Of a DNA stretch of 64,000 nucleotides, positions 47,539 through 55,970 are shown piece after piece. The stretch comes from JAKAVN01 sp963734845 (lineage in GTDB: Bacteria > Desulfobacterota > Binatia > Binatales > Binataceae). Position 1 is the first letter of the stretch, and the number at the start of each line of letters is the position of its first letter. The translations under genes and the position numbers were made by a program. Under the pieces are notes generated by a model that worked only from the letters and a program-made list of their open reading frames with translations, was not told where the DNA came from and searched no databases. The stretch spans positions 62,001 to 126,000 of the forward strand of contig CAVTIS010000008.1 in NCBI GenBank assembly GCA_963734845.1, written 5' to 3'.

Positions 47539-48507
47539 TCAGTAGCTGGAGAGCACATAGCGCAGAAGTGCGAGCAGGCCGAAGCCAATTGCCGTCGCGA
47601 TACGCATCAGACGGCGCGCCGCCCCGATATCCGCCACTTCAACAGCGCGTTGCGCTCCTCCGAGGCGCGCGCGATGCTCGATTTCTCCTGCATAAACCGC
47701 ATCGCCACCCAACTCGATTCCGAGCGCGCCCGCCATCGTGGCTTCGGGCAAGCCCGCGTTAGGACTCGCGTGCTTGCGCGCATCGGCGCGACAGGCGCTG
47801 ACCGCTGCGCCGCCGCGCCCAAGCGTCAGCCCCGCCGCAGCCGCGAGGCACAGGGCGGTTAGACGCGCGGGCACGAAGTTGGCGGCATCGTCCAACCGCG
47901 CCGCCGCGCGCCCGAAGTAAAGGTAACGAGCGTCGCGGTAGCCAATCATCGAGTCGAGCGTGTTGACAGCCTTGTAGGCGAGCGCAAGGACGGGGCCGCC
48001 GACAAAAAGAAAGCAAAGCGGCGCCAGCACGCCATCGGAGCAGTTCTCGGCGACCGACTCGACCGTGGCGCGTACCATCGCGGCTCGGTCGAGCGTGGCG
48101 GGATCGCGTCCGACCAGCGCCGGCATTGCCGCGCGCGCAAGATCGTCGCACCCTCGATCAAGCGCCCTCTCAACCTCGCCAGCGGCACGATCAAGGCCAT
48201 TCAGCGCGAGCGTCGTCCACGCAATCAGCACCGCGGCCGCGAGGCCGAGCCAGTGCGTCACGGACGAAGCGATGGCGATGACGATCCAGGCCGCGACCGC
48301 GGTGAGAATCACGACCGCCGAGGCGAGCAGTGCGCCGCGCCAAAGATCCGCGCGCGGCTCGCCAGTGCGCAGCCGGGCTTCGCCAAAGGCTACGGCGCGC
48401 CCGATGAAGCGCACCGGATGGGGCATCCACGCCGGATCGCCGAGCAGCAGGTCGAGGGCGAGCGCCGCCGCGATCGCCGCAGTCGAAATGTAGAATCCGT
48501 TTTCCAC
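47539..48507 (-). CDS. cbiB: Adenosylcobinamide-phosphate synthase
   Basis: CbiB attaches the aminopropanol (phosphate) linker to adenosylcobyric acid. The 322-residue membrane protein opens A-L-A-L-D-L-L-L-G-D-P-A-W-M-P-H-P-V-R-F-I-G and has V-A-E-N-C-S-D-G-V-L-A-P-L and Y-K-A-V-N-T-L-D-S-M-I-G-Y, all family landmarks. It sits between cobD and cbiZ, so linker synthesis and attachment are encoded side by side. Confidence 0.95.
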   Translation of the reverse strand: MENGFYISTAAIAAALALDLLLGDPAWMPHPVRFIGRAVAFGEARLRTGEPRADLWRGALLASAVVILTAVAAWIVIAIASSVTHWLGLAAAVLIAWTTLALNGLDRAAGEVERALDRGCDDLARAAMPALVGRDPATLDRAAMVRATVESVAENCSDGVLAPLCFLFVGGPVLALAYKAVNTLDSMIGYRDARYLYFGRAAARLDDAANFVPARLTALCLAAAAGLTLGRGGAAVSACRADARKHASPNAGLPEATMAGALGIELGGDAVYAGEIEHRARLGGAQRAVEVADIGAARRLMRIATAIGFGLLALLRYVLSSY

Positions 48508-48522
48508 TTCTGGAGTGCGGCA

Positions 48523-49239
48523 TCAACGCATGCGGCGGATCGCCCGCATACAGCTTTCGAGCACCGCGCGGCCGATTAGCTCGCCCAGCAGCGTATGCTT
48601 TCCGCAATATCGCCCTGCACGCGCGTTCGCGCGGAGCGGCGCGGCGATCGCGATACAGTCGGTGCCAGTGCCGGTCGCCGGCGCGCCCGAGCGCACGCTT
48701 TTGATCCCCGCTTCGAGCACGGCAAGCGCGCGGGCCTCGGTGGCGATCGCGACCGCCTCGACCATAGCGGCACGAATCAGGGGGCGGTTCACGACGACGA
48801 TAATATTGATCGTGCCGGCGTGGCTGGAGAGAACAGTCGCGCGATCTCCGACACGCAGCGCGTTGGAAAATCCTGCCGTACACCATGCGCCCGCGATTAC
48901 GCCCGCGCGCGCGGCGAGCGCGTAGCCGGCGCGCGCCACTTCCGCGCCGGTCATCAGCGCGACAGTCCGCCGCGGGTCATGTCCCGCGGCCCGCACGACG
49001 GCGGCGAGGCAGGCGCGTGGCGTACGCATCGCCTCGCGATCGTCGAGCTCAATTTGGTGATTTGCGAGCAGGTGGGCGATGCGAACTCCGCCGCCGAGCG
49101 GCGCCCAACTGAGCACGCGGCACGCCTGGTCTGGAACGACCCATAGTGTCCGCGCGCCGATCCGCCATCGCCACGGCGGAGCGCCGCTCTTCGCATCGCG
49201 CGCGCGGCGGCCGGCCGCCGTCAGGATCGACGGTCGCAC
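48523..49239 (-). CDS. cbiZ: Adenosylcobinamide amidohydrolase
   Basis: CbiZ hydrolyses adenosylcobinamide to adenosylcobyric acid, letting a cell salvage cobinamide by re-entering at CbiB. From GTG 49239 it is 238 residues, close to family length; a longer open frame to 49593 runs across tpx and is a shadow. Landmarks are L-M-T-G-A-E-V-A-R-A-G-Y, the A-G-x-W-C-T-A-G-x-S-N-A-L-R-V-G-D region and G-T-G-T-D-C-I-A-I. The start is uncertain. It lies 23 bases after tpx. Confidence 0.85.
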   Translation of the reverse strand: MRPSILTAAGRRARDAKSGAPPWRWRIGARTLWVVPDQACRVLSWAPLGGGVRIAHLLANHQIELDDREAMRTPRACLAAVVRAAGHDPRRTVALMTGAEVARAGYALAARAGVIAGAWCTAGFSNALRVGDRATVLSSHAGTINIIVVVNRPLIRAAMVEAVAIATEARALAVLEAGIKSVRSGAPATGTGTDCIAIAAPLRANARAGRYCGKHTLLGELIGRAVLESCMRAIRRMR

Positions 49240-49262
49240 GAGCCGCCGCGCCGTCCGTACGC

Positions 49263-49784
49263 TTAGGCCGCGGCCTTGCGCGCCGCTGCGAGGGCGGCCT
49301 CGAAGTTGGGCTGGTCGGCCACCTCCTTGACGTACTCGGCGTAAACGACGTTGTCGTTCTTGTCGAGCACGAAGACCGCGCGGGCGAGCAGATGCAGCTC
49401 CTTGATGAGCGCGCCGTATTTCTGGCCGAACTCGGCCGCGCGCCAGTCGCTGATCGCGGTGACCTTGTCGACGCCGGCCGCTCCGCACCAGCGCGCCTGC
49501 GCAAACGGCAGGTCCATCGAGATGGTCAGTATCTGCACGTCGCCGGGCAGCTTGGAGGCTTCCTCGTTGAAGCGGCGGGTCTCTGCGTCGCACACGGGCG
49601 TGTCGATCGACGGAATCGCGGCGATTATTTTGACTTTGCCCTTAAACTGGTCAAGCGTTACCGGCGCGAGCCCTTTGCCCACGGCGGTGAAGGCGGGCGC
49701 CTTCTGCCCGGGTTTGAGTTCCGGCCCCACCAGCGTCATCGGGTTTCCGCGCATCGTGACCGCGCCTTTGCGTTCTTCAGCCAT
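49263..49784 (-). CDS. tpx: Thiol peroxidase (Tpx)
   Basis: Tpx is an atypical two-Cys peroxiredoxin that reduces peroxides with thioredoxin. From ATG 49784 (GGGAGAA upstream) it is 173 residues. The peroxidatic Cys is C65 in S-I-D-T-P-V-C-D and the resolving Cys is C100 in A-R-W-C-G-A, 35 positions later as in E. coli Tpx (C61/C95). It is 63 bases downstream of the selenoprotein gene and may share its transcript. Confidence 0.95.
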   Translation of the reverse strand: MAEERKGAVTMRGNPMTLVGPELKPGQKAPAFTAVGKGLAPVTLDQFKGKVKIIAAIPSIDTPVCDAETRRFNEEASKLPGDVQILTISMDLPFAQARWCGAAGVDKVTAISDWRAAEFGQKYGALIKELHLLARAVFVLDKNDNVVYAEYVKEVADQPNFEAALAAARKAAA

Positions 49785-49847
49785 CGTCAATTCTCCCTGG
49801 TCAGATTTACCCGCCGCGGCGAACCAGTGCGGCGGCGGCGCTACGGT

Positions 49848-50708
49848 TTACCCCGGATTGCCCGTCGTGTAGCGGCGGCGGCGATCCTGCTCGACCAGAT
49901 CGGCAACGGCCTTCTTGGGCCGTGGCGGCAGGAATCCGGGCGTGTAATCAGTCTCCTCCCAACGGCGATCATTCGCGTCCCATACATAGGGCAACTCGAC
50001 GATCGTGCCGGGCTTGCTTATGGTTTCGAACGCAGCGAGCGCGTCGCGAATAATTGCGCGCTGGTTTTCCGGATCGTCCGGCTTGCCCGTCTGATGGCCG
50101 AGCGGGTAGTTGACGAATACCGCGCGCGGCGGATTGACGGCTTGCGTGATGTCGTAGGCCGAAGTCATGCACAAGGTCGGGATTCCGGCGGCCTCGACTT
50201 CGCGGGCAATCAGTCCAACGGACTGATGGCACACGGGTCAAGCGGGCACCAGGTAAAACGCCTCCACGTTGCGGCTGCGAAGTTCTTCGACGATTTTCGG
50301 CGCCAGTTCCTCGCGCACCTTGCGCGCCGAGTAAATCCCACCCATGAAAGTGAACGCCGGATCGCATAGCTCCCCGATACGGCCCGCGGCCTCGAACTCG
50401 CGCATCCGCTCGAGCGGGAAAACGCAGTTCGGATCTTTTTCGGCATCCTTGGTCGGGTAGCCGAAATGCCAGACGGTCAGCTCGTCGCGCCGCGCGTTCT
50501 TCGGGATGAGACGGTAGCTCGTGTCCTCGCGATGAAAGCGCGGCTGATCGCGGTAGAGCACACCGCCCGAACTCATCAGCGCGACCTTGCACTCGGCAAG
50601 CGGCTTCTTGAGCGGCGTCCAGGGCGGCGGTTCCTCGTTCATGACCCATCGATAGGGCGTGTAGGCGTTGTACAACTCGCGCGTGCGAGGGATATAGGCG
50701 ACGGGCAT
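49848..50708 (-). CDS. Glycine/betaine/sarcosine/D-proline reductase selenoprotein B-family protein (Sec at 157)
   Basis: The reading runs from ATG 50708 (GAGGAG upstream) through an in-frame TGA (50238-50240) to a stop at 49848, giving 286 residues if the TGA is selenocysteine. Upstream (C-K-V-A-L-M-S-S-G-G-V, then F-P-L-E-R-M-R-E-F and F-M-G-G-I) and downstream (C-H-Q-S-V-G-L-I-A-R-E-V-E-A-A-G-I-P-T) halves match one GrdB/PrdB-type family in register. The Sec makes U157-P-V-C160, a UxxC redox pair. A perfect stem-loop follows. It lacks partner subunits GrdA/E or PrdA nearby, so the substrate is unknown. Automated calling would split it in two. Confidence 0.85.
50209..50227 (-). promoter_or_regulatory. 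Bacterial SECIS-like stem-loop
   Basis: In the mRNA, ten bases after the UGA, AUCAGUCC-GUU-GGACUGAU forms a perfect 8-bp stem with a three-base loop beginning GU. The loop starts 18 bases after the UGA, within the usual bacterial SECIS range, and the loop G and U are the features SelB reads. The hairpin lies in the coding frame without interrupting it. Confidence 0.8.
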
Positions 50709-50750
50709 CGATTCGCTCCTCGTGGGCTCGCATTCCGGACGCGGCGCGTC

Positions 50751-51521
50751 CTAGGACGCGTCGGGCGGAAACATCATCTTACCTGCATGGAATTCGCGCG
50801 CAATGAAGTCGACAAAGCCGTGGCGCACGGGCCATTCGAGCCGGCTATCGCGCCAATGGACGCGGCCATCGGGGCCCTCGAACTCGTCGGCCAGGTTGCC
50901 CTCGGCCATCGGCTTGCGCGCGCGCTCGAGGTCGGCGGCGACCAACGGAATTGCGCGCATCCGCTTCTCCCAGACCGCCAGGCGCGGGAATTCGTGCATC
51001 GGAAGTCGCATCGCGTGGGCCACCGGCAGATGGCAGATGGCGGCAAGATCGGCGAGCGAGAGCGCGGCGCCGCAGAAATAGTCCCGGTCTTCGAGTTCGC
51101 TCTCCAGCCGCGCGAGCAGCGCCTTAAACTCGGCGCGCCCCGCGTCTTGCATCGCCTTGGACTCGGGCGCCGCCGACCGCACGACGCCAAGGAAATAGCC
51201 AAAGACCGTCGCGTCGAACGTGCGGTCGCACAAATCATCGATCGCGCGCATCCGCGCACGCTCGAAAGGATCGATGGGAAAAACAGGCGGCTTGGGATGC
51301 GCGTCCTCGAGGTACTCACAGATGATCGTGGAGTCCGCGATCGCGCGACCATCGTCGAGCACCAGCACCGGTACCTCGGCGCGCTCGCTCGCCTCGCGCA
51401 GGTCCGGCTTGCGATCGAGCGAGTAGCATCGTTCGACCATTTCGCACTCGATTCCCTTGAACTCGAGCATCATTCGGACCTTGCGCGCGTAGGGACTGGT
51501 CGCAAAAGTGAAAAGTCTCAT
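50751..51521 (-). CDS. Glutathione S-transferase family protein
   Basis: The 256-residue protein has a thioredoxin-fold start (L-F-T-F-A-T-S-P-Y-A-R-K-V-R-M-M-L-E), A-E-V-P-V-L-V-L-D-D-G and D-S-T-I-I-C-E-Y-L-E, then a helical domain with L-S-L-A-D-L-A. The S-P-Y-A-R-K-V motif has a Ser where many GSTs place the catalytic residue. It lies 42 bases upstream of the selenoprotein gene and 20 bases after the SDR, in one transcript. Confidence 0.88.
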   Translation of the reverse strand: MRLFTFATSPYARKVRMMLEFKGIECEMVERCYSLDRKPDLREASERAEVPVLVLDDGRAIADSTIICEYLEDAHPKPPVFPIDPFERARMRAIDDLCDRTFDATVFGYFLGVVRSAAPESKAMQDAGRAEFKALLARLESELEDRDYFCGAALSLADLAAICHLPVAHAMRLPMHEFPRLAVWEKRMRAIPLVAADLERARKPMAEGNLADEFEGPDGRVHWRDSRLEWPVRHGFVDFIAREFHAGKMMFPPDAS

Positions 51522-51541
51522 CGGATACCTCGCTTTGGCGG

Positions 51542-52321
51542 TTAGCGCGCGCTCAGGCCGCCATCGACGATTAATTCAGTGCCGGTGATGTACGAAGCGT
51601 CGTCGGAAAGCAGAAAAACGATCGCCTTGGCGATTTCCCACGGCGTGCCCTGACGGCGCATCGGGATGCGCGGCGCGACGCGCTCCTCGCGGTCGCCGAC
51701 CAGGCGGCGCACCATCGAAGAGTTGATCAATCCCGGCAGAATCGTGTTGACGCGAATCTTGTCGCGTGCGTGCGTGACCGCGACCGAGCGGGTGAGCCCG
51801 AGCAGCGCGGCCTTGGTGGTTTCGTAAGGCAGGCCCGAGCCGGTGCGAATCGCGGCCAGCGAGGAGACATTGACGATCGCGCCGCCGCCGGCCTTGGCCA
51901 TCTCGGGCACCGCGTACTTCATCATCAGGAACTGGCCCCGGACGTTGACGTTGGACATCGTGTCGAACTGCTCGATGGTGGTTTCGAGCAGGCGGCCGCC
52001 GATCGCAATCCCGACGTTGTTGACCAGCAAATCGAGCTTGCCGAAGGCGCGCACCGCGGCCTCGCAGGCGCGGCGACAGTCGTCCTCGAGCGTGACGTCG
52101 GCGGCAACCGAGCCGGCGCGGCCGCCCTCGGCGCGAATCGCCGCGGCGGTTTCGCCGGCCAGCGTCTCAGCGCGATCGGCGACCATCACCGCGGCGCCCT
52201 CACGCGCGCACAGGATCGCGGTGGCGCGGCCGTTGCCAATCGAGAGCGTCTCGCCCGCATTGGGCGGTCCGTCGGCGCCTCCGCCGACGATCAGGGCAAC
52301 TTTTCCATCGAGGCGTCCCAT
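51542..52321 (-). CDS. Short-chain dehydrogenase/reductase
   Basis: The 259-residue SDR has an unusual N-terminal nucleotide loop: G-G-G-A-D-G-P-P-N-A-G-E-T-L-S-I-G-N-G in place of the compact G-x3-G-x-G, so the loop is lengthened. N-N-V-G replaces N-N-A-G. The active-site S-S-L and Y-E-T-T-K are present, and the C terminus is FabG-like. It belongs to the minus-strand run from the LLM enzyme to tpx. Confidence 0.88.
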   Translation of the reverse strand: MGRLDGKVALIVGGGADGPPNAGETLSIGNGRATAILCAREGAAVMVADRAETLAGETAAAIRAEGGRAGSVAADVTLEDDCRRACEAAVRAFGKLDLLVNNVGIAIGGRLLETTIEQFDTMSNVNVRGQFLMMKYAVPEMAKAGGGAIVNVSSLAAIRTGSGLPYETTKAALLGLTRSVAVTHARDKIRVNTILPGLINSSMVRRLVGDREERVAPRIPMRRQGTPWEIAKAIVFLLSDDASYITGTELIVDGGLSAR

Positions 52322-52373
52322 CGCAAGGAACCTCCGTCACGCGCCGAGCGCGATCGGGCTACCGCGGCACCCG

Positions 52374-53228
52374 TTAGGCGCCGAGCTTGCGCTTGATTGC
52401 CGTGTAACTGTCGAGCATCGGCAGCACCTTGTCGGCCGGCGCCGGCGGCAAGGCGAAAATAAGTTCGTGAAATCCGATCTCGACCAGCTTTTTCGCTTCT
52501 TCCTCGCGCGGCGGCACGCCAAAGACCGACAGTGTCAACGACTCGAAGCGCCGGCCGGCACGGCTCGCCGCCTCGCGTAACTGTTTCACGCCTTCGGCCA
52601 GCGTATGATTGCGCCGATAGATCGGCATCCATCCATCGCAGTAGTCGGCCACCCGCTCGAAGCATCGCTTGGCCTCCGAGCCCAGAAGCACGGGTGGTCC
52701 GCCCTTTTGCACGGGTTTGGGAAACGCCAGCATCGGCGGAAAGTTCACGAATTCGCCGTGGAACTCCGCCGGATCCTTGGTCCAGATCGCACGCATCGCC
52801 AAAATTCGCTCGCGCAAGAGCGCCCAGCGCTTGCGAAAGTCGGTGCCGTGATCCTCCATCTCTTCGGCGTTCCATCCGCCGCCGATTCCGAGCACCAGCC
52901 GCCCGCCCGAGATCAGGTCGAGCGAGGCGCATTCCTTGGCCAACACGATCGGATCGCGTTCGATCACCAGGCACACACCGGTGCCAAGTTTGATGCGCTT
53001 GGTTGCCGCGGCGGCCGCTCCCAGAGCCACGAACGGATCATGCGTATGCCAGTACTCCTGGGGCAAATCGCCGCCGCCGGGCCACGGGCTGCGACGGCTG
53101 GTGGGGATGTGCGTATGTTCGGGAAAATAGAGCGAATCGAGTCCGCGCTCCTCGATCGCACGCGCCAGCTCGATCGGCTGAATCGCGTAGTCGGTCGGGA
53201 ACATCATCGCGCCAAAAGTCGTCGCCAT
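52374..53228 (-). CDS. LLM-class (luciferase-like) F420-dependent oxidoreductase
   Basis: From ATG 53228 (CGGAGGCC upstream) the protein is 284 residues with the TIM-barrel signature of F420-dependent LLM enzymes: L-D-S-L-Y-F-P-E-H-T-H-I-P, A-A-A-T-K-R-I-K-L-G-T-G-V, G-R-L-V-L-G-I-G-G-G-W-N, and R-A-I-W. FMN use cannot be ruled out. An in-frame extension to 53375 is not needed. It heads a minus-strand gene run and is divergent from the amidohydrolase gene. Confidence 0.88.
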   Translation of the reverse strand: MATTFGAMMFPTDYAIQPIELARAIEERGLDSLYFPEHTHIPTSRRSPWPGGGDLPQEYWHTHDPFVALGAAAAATKRIKLGTGVCLVIERDPIVLAKECASLDLISGGRLVLGIGGGWNAEEMEDHGTDFRKRWALLRERILAMRAIWTKDPAEFHGEFVNFPPMLAFPKPVQKGGPPVLLGSEAKRCFERVADYCDGWMPIYRRNHTLAEGVKQLREAASRAGRRFESLTLSVFGVPPREEEAKKLVEIGFHELIFALPPAPADKVLPMLDSYTAIKRKLGA

Positions 53229-53415
53229 CGTGGCCTCCGCTGACAGGTGTTGATTACGTCGCGCGTGAGCGACATAGATCGAATACCACGGTCGCGGTCG
53301 CTCACCCAAGGGACCAAACCGGCCCACCCGTTCCGGGCGCCGCGGCTTGCCCGTAAGGGGCCGCGCTGGATACAAGAAGAGAGGCCTTCACTTCGCGCGA
53401 GGGAGGGACTCCCCG

Positions 53416-55092
53416 ATGGCATACGATCTCCTAATCAAAAACGGCACCGTGGTCGACGGCACCGGCGCTCCGCGAGTACGCGCGGACGTCGCGATCAAGG
53501 ATGGAACGATCGCGGAAATCGGCAAAGTCAGCGGCGGTGCACAACGCACCATCGATGCCGGCGATCTGATCGTCGCGCCGGGCTTCGTCGATCCGCATAC
53601 CCACTACGACGCGCAAATTTGCTGGGACCCCCTGCTGAGCTGCACGTCGTGGCACGGCGTGACCTCGGTCGTAATGGGCAACTGCGGAGTGGGTATCGCG
53701 CCGTGCAAGCCCGAGGTTCACGAGGTCGCGGCGTGGGACTTGGTCAACGTCGAGGCGATCCCCTTCGACGCGCTGAGCAAGGGCATCACCTGGGACTGGG
53801 TGAGCTTTCCCGAGTTCATGGACGCGGCCGAGCGCCGCGGAGTCGGAATCAACGTCGGCTTTCTCGCGCCGCTCACGCCGTTTCGCCATTTCGTGATGGG
53901 CGAGGAATCGATGGAGCGGGCGGCGACGCCCAACGAGACCCAGCGCATCGCGGCTTTGCTGCACGAGGCGATGGCGGCGGGAGCGATGGGGTTTTCCACC
54001 ACCATGCTGGCGCAGCACATCGGCTTTCGCGGCCAGCCGCTCGCCTGCCGGCTGGCCAGCCGCGACGAGCTGAAGGCGTGCTCCAACGTGCTCAAGGAAC
54101 TCGGCAAGGGGGCGATCGAAATCGCGCTCACGCGGCGCGCCGGGCAGGTGCTCGACGACGAATATCAACTGCTCGACTTCCTGCTCGCGGAAAGCGCGCG
54201 GCCGGTAACCTGGCTCGCGATGGCGTCGCGGCCGGACAAGCCCGAGTACGCGCAGGAGACGCTCAAGCGCCTGGAGCCCCTAATCAGGCGCGGCGGCGTG
54301 CCGCAGGTTTTGTGCAAGCCGTTCGTGGTGCAAATCGATCTGCGCAACCCATTCAGCTTCGCCGACATGGAGACGTGGAACCCGGTCTTCAACCAGCCGG
54401 CCGAGGCGCAGAAACGGATCTACGCCGACCCCGCGTTTCGCGATTCCTTCCGCAAGGAGCTTACGCGGCCCCATCTGTTCAACGGCAAATGGCATCGGGT
54501 CGAAGTGTTGGAGGTCGGGAGCCCGGCGCTCAAGGCGCTGGAGCGCAGGACCGTGGGCGACATCGCTGCCGAGCGCGGGCGCGACCCGCTCGACACGTTC
54601 CTCGACCTCGCGCTGGAGGACGACCTCAACATCCAGTACACGATGGCGCAGTATCACGAGGAAGGAATCGGGCGGCTGATCGGCGACCCGCGCACGATGC
54701 TCGGACTTTCCGACGGCGGCGCACACGTCGACATGCTGTGCGACGCCGGCTACTGCACCTACCTGCTCGGCAAGTGGGTGCGCGAGCGCCAGGCGCTGAC
54801 GCTCGAGCACGCCGTCAAACGCATCACGTCGGAGCCGGCCGACTTCTTCGGCATCCAGCGCCGCGGACGTTTGCGCCCCGGACTCGCCGCCGACGTAACG
54901 ATCTTCGACTACGACACCGTCGGATCGGCCAAACGCGCGCGCATGCAGTACGATCTGCCGGGCGGCGGACGGCGCCTGGTGATGCCGGCCGAGGGCATCG
55001 AATATACGATCGTCAACGGGCGCGTGCTCTACGAACACGGCCACGCAAGCGGCGCGATGCCGGGGCAGGTACTACGTTCGGGACAGTGCTGA
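53416..55092 (+). CDS. N-acyl-D-amino-acid deacylase-like amidohydrolase
   Basis: The 558-residue metal-dependent hydrolase starts at ATG 53416. H-T-H-Y-D-A-Q near 64 supplies metal ligands, G-V-T-S-V-V-M-G-N-C-G-V-G is the family loop seen in D-aminoacylases, and D-G-G-A-H at about 436 holds the catalytic Asp. The small beta domain is split between the N and C termini (I-K-N-G-T-V-V-D-G-T-G and G-L-A-A-D-V-T-I-F-D). The substrate is not known; many relatives act on D-amino-acid or amide compounds. A hairpin follows the stop. Confidence 0.9.
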   Translation: MAYDLLIKNGTVVDGTGAPRVRADVAIKDGTIAEIGKVSGGAQRTIDAGDLIVAPGFVDPHTHYDAQICWDPLLSCTSWHGVTSVVMGNCGVGIAPCKPEVHEVAAWDLVNVEAIPFDALSKGITWDWVSFPEFMDAAERRGVGINVGFLAPLTPFRHFVMGEESMERAATPNETQRIAALLHEAMAAGAMGFSTTMLAQHIGFRGQPLACRLASRDELKACSNVLKELGKGAIEIALTRRAGQVLDDEYQLLDFLLAESARPVTWLAMASRPDKPEYAQETLKRLEPLIRRGGVPQVLCKPFVVQIDLRNPFSFADMETWNPVFNQPAEAQKRIYADPAFRDSFRKELTRPHLFNGKWHRVEVLEVGSPALKALERRTVGDIAAERGRDPLDTFLDLALEDDLNIQYTMAQYHEEGIGRLIGDPRTMLGLSDGGAHVDMLCDAGYCTYLLGKWVRERQALTLEHAVKRITSEPADFFGIQRRGRLRPGLAADVTIFDYDTVGSAKRARMQYDLPGGGRRLVMPAEGIEYTIVNGRVLYEHGHASGAMPGQVLRSGQC

Positions 55093-55102
55093 GCGACCGC
55101 GG

Positions 55103-55124
55103 CTGAGCGCGCGGCGGCGCTCAG
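55103..55124. terminator. Hairpin between convergent genes
   Basis: CTGAGCGC-GCGGCG-GCGCTCAG forms a perfect 8-bp stem between the amidohydrolase stop and the end of the convergent SDR, overlapping the latter's stop codon. It lacks a U-run, so termination is a guess. Confidence 0.4.
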
Positions 55125-55876
55125 CTCACCGTCCAGCCCGCATCGATCACGAACGGCGCGCCGGTTGCGAAAGAAGCGTCGTCGCTCGCCAGGAACAGCG
55201 CGACCTTCGCGATCTCATCGGGCAGACCCATCCGATTGAACACGGAAATTCGTTTGACCGAACTCGGCCGCGGCGGCTCGCCCTGCCTGATGCGCTCGGC
55301 CATCGGAGTTTCGATCGCGCCCGGGCAAATGCAATTCACGCGGATGTTGTAGCGCCCGTACTCGAACGCCGCCACACGCGTCAGCGCGATCACGCCGGCC
55401 TTGGAGGCGCAGTAGGCCGCGCTGCCGCGGATCGCGACCATCCCGGCGATCGAAGCCTGGTTGATGACGGAGCCGGCGCCGAGCTTAACCATGTGCGGCA
55501 GCACGTACTTCATCCCGAGAAAAACGCCGCGCAGGTTGATCGCGATGACCTTGTCGAAGGCTGCCTCGCTGGTCTGGGCGATAAAATTCGTTTCGCCCTC
55601 GATACCGGCGTTGTTGTAGAGCACGTTGGGCACCCCCAGGCGCTCGACCGTCACCGCGGCCATCCGCTGCACGTCCTCGGCTTTCGCGACGTCGGCGCCG
55701 ATTGCGATCGCTTCGCCGCCGGACTTGCGAATTTCGCGCGCGACATCCTCGACCGCGGCCGCGCTGATGTCGGCCGCCGCGACTTTCGCTCCCTCGCTCG
55801 CAAACAGGAGCGCGGTCGCCTTGCCCATTCCCGATCCGGCCCCGGTGATGAGAGCAACTTTTCCTTTGAGTTTCAT
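55121..55876 (-). CDS. Short-chain dehydrogenase/reductase
   Basis: From ATG 55876, behind AAGGAGGA, the SDR is 251 residues. It has the classical G-A-G-S-G-M-G loop, D-I near the end of strand 2 (NAD preference), N-N-A-G, N-Q-A-S-I-A and Y-C-A-S-K, so it should be active. The C-terminal G-A-P-F-V-I-D-A-G-W is typical. An in-frame ATG at 55915 is less likely. The substrate is unknown. Confidence 0.92.
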   Translation of the reverse strand: MKLKGKVALITGAGSGMGKATALLFASEGAKVAAADISAAAVEDVAREIRKSGGEAIAIGADVAKAEDVQRMAAVTVERLGVPNVLYNNAGIEGETNFIAQTSEAAFDKVIAINLRGVFLGMKYVLPHMVKLGAGSVINQASIAGMVAIRGSAAYCASKAGVIALTRVAAFEYGRYNIRVNCICPGAIETPMAERIRQGEPPRPSSVKRISVFNRMGLPDEIAKVALFLASDDASFATGAPFVIDAGWTVS

Positions 55877-55970
55877 CTGTGTCGATCCTCCTTGCGATCG
55901 CGGCCGGCCGTTCAACCAAACGCCGGTCCGCGTGACATTCGAATGGCCCGAAGCGAGCCTCTACCCAAGC

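Noticed and set aside
48523..49593. Longer CbiZ reading starting at 49593
   Set aside because: It would run across most of tpx; the residues before about 49239 are an Arg/Ala-rich shadow of tpx.
50238..50240. UGA in the reductase gene as an ordinary nonsense mutation
   Set aside because: A family known for Sec at reductase active sites, a U-x-x-C arrangement and a SECIS-like hairpin at the right distance make read-through more likely; both flanks are fully conserved in character.
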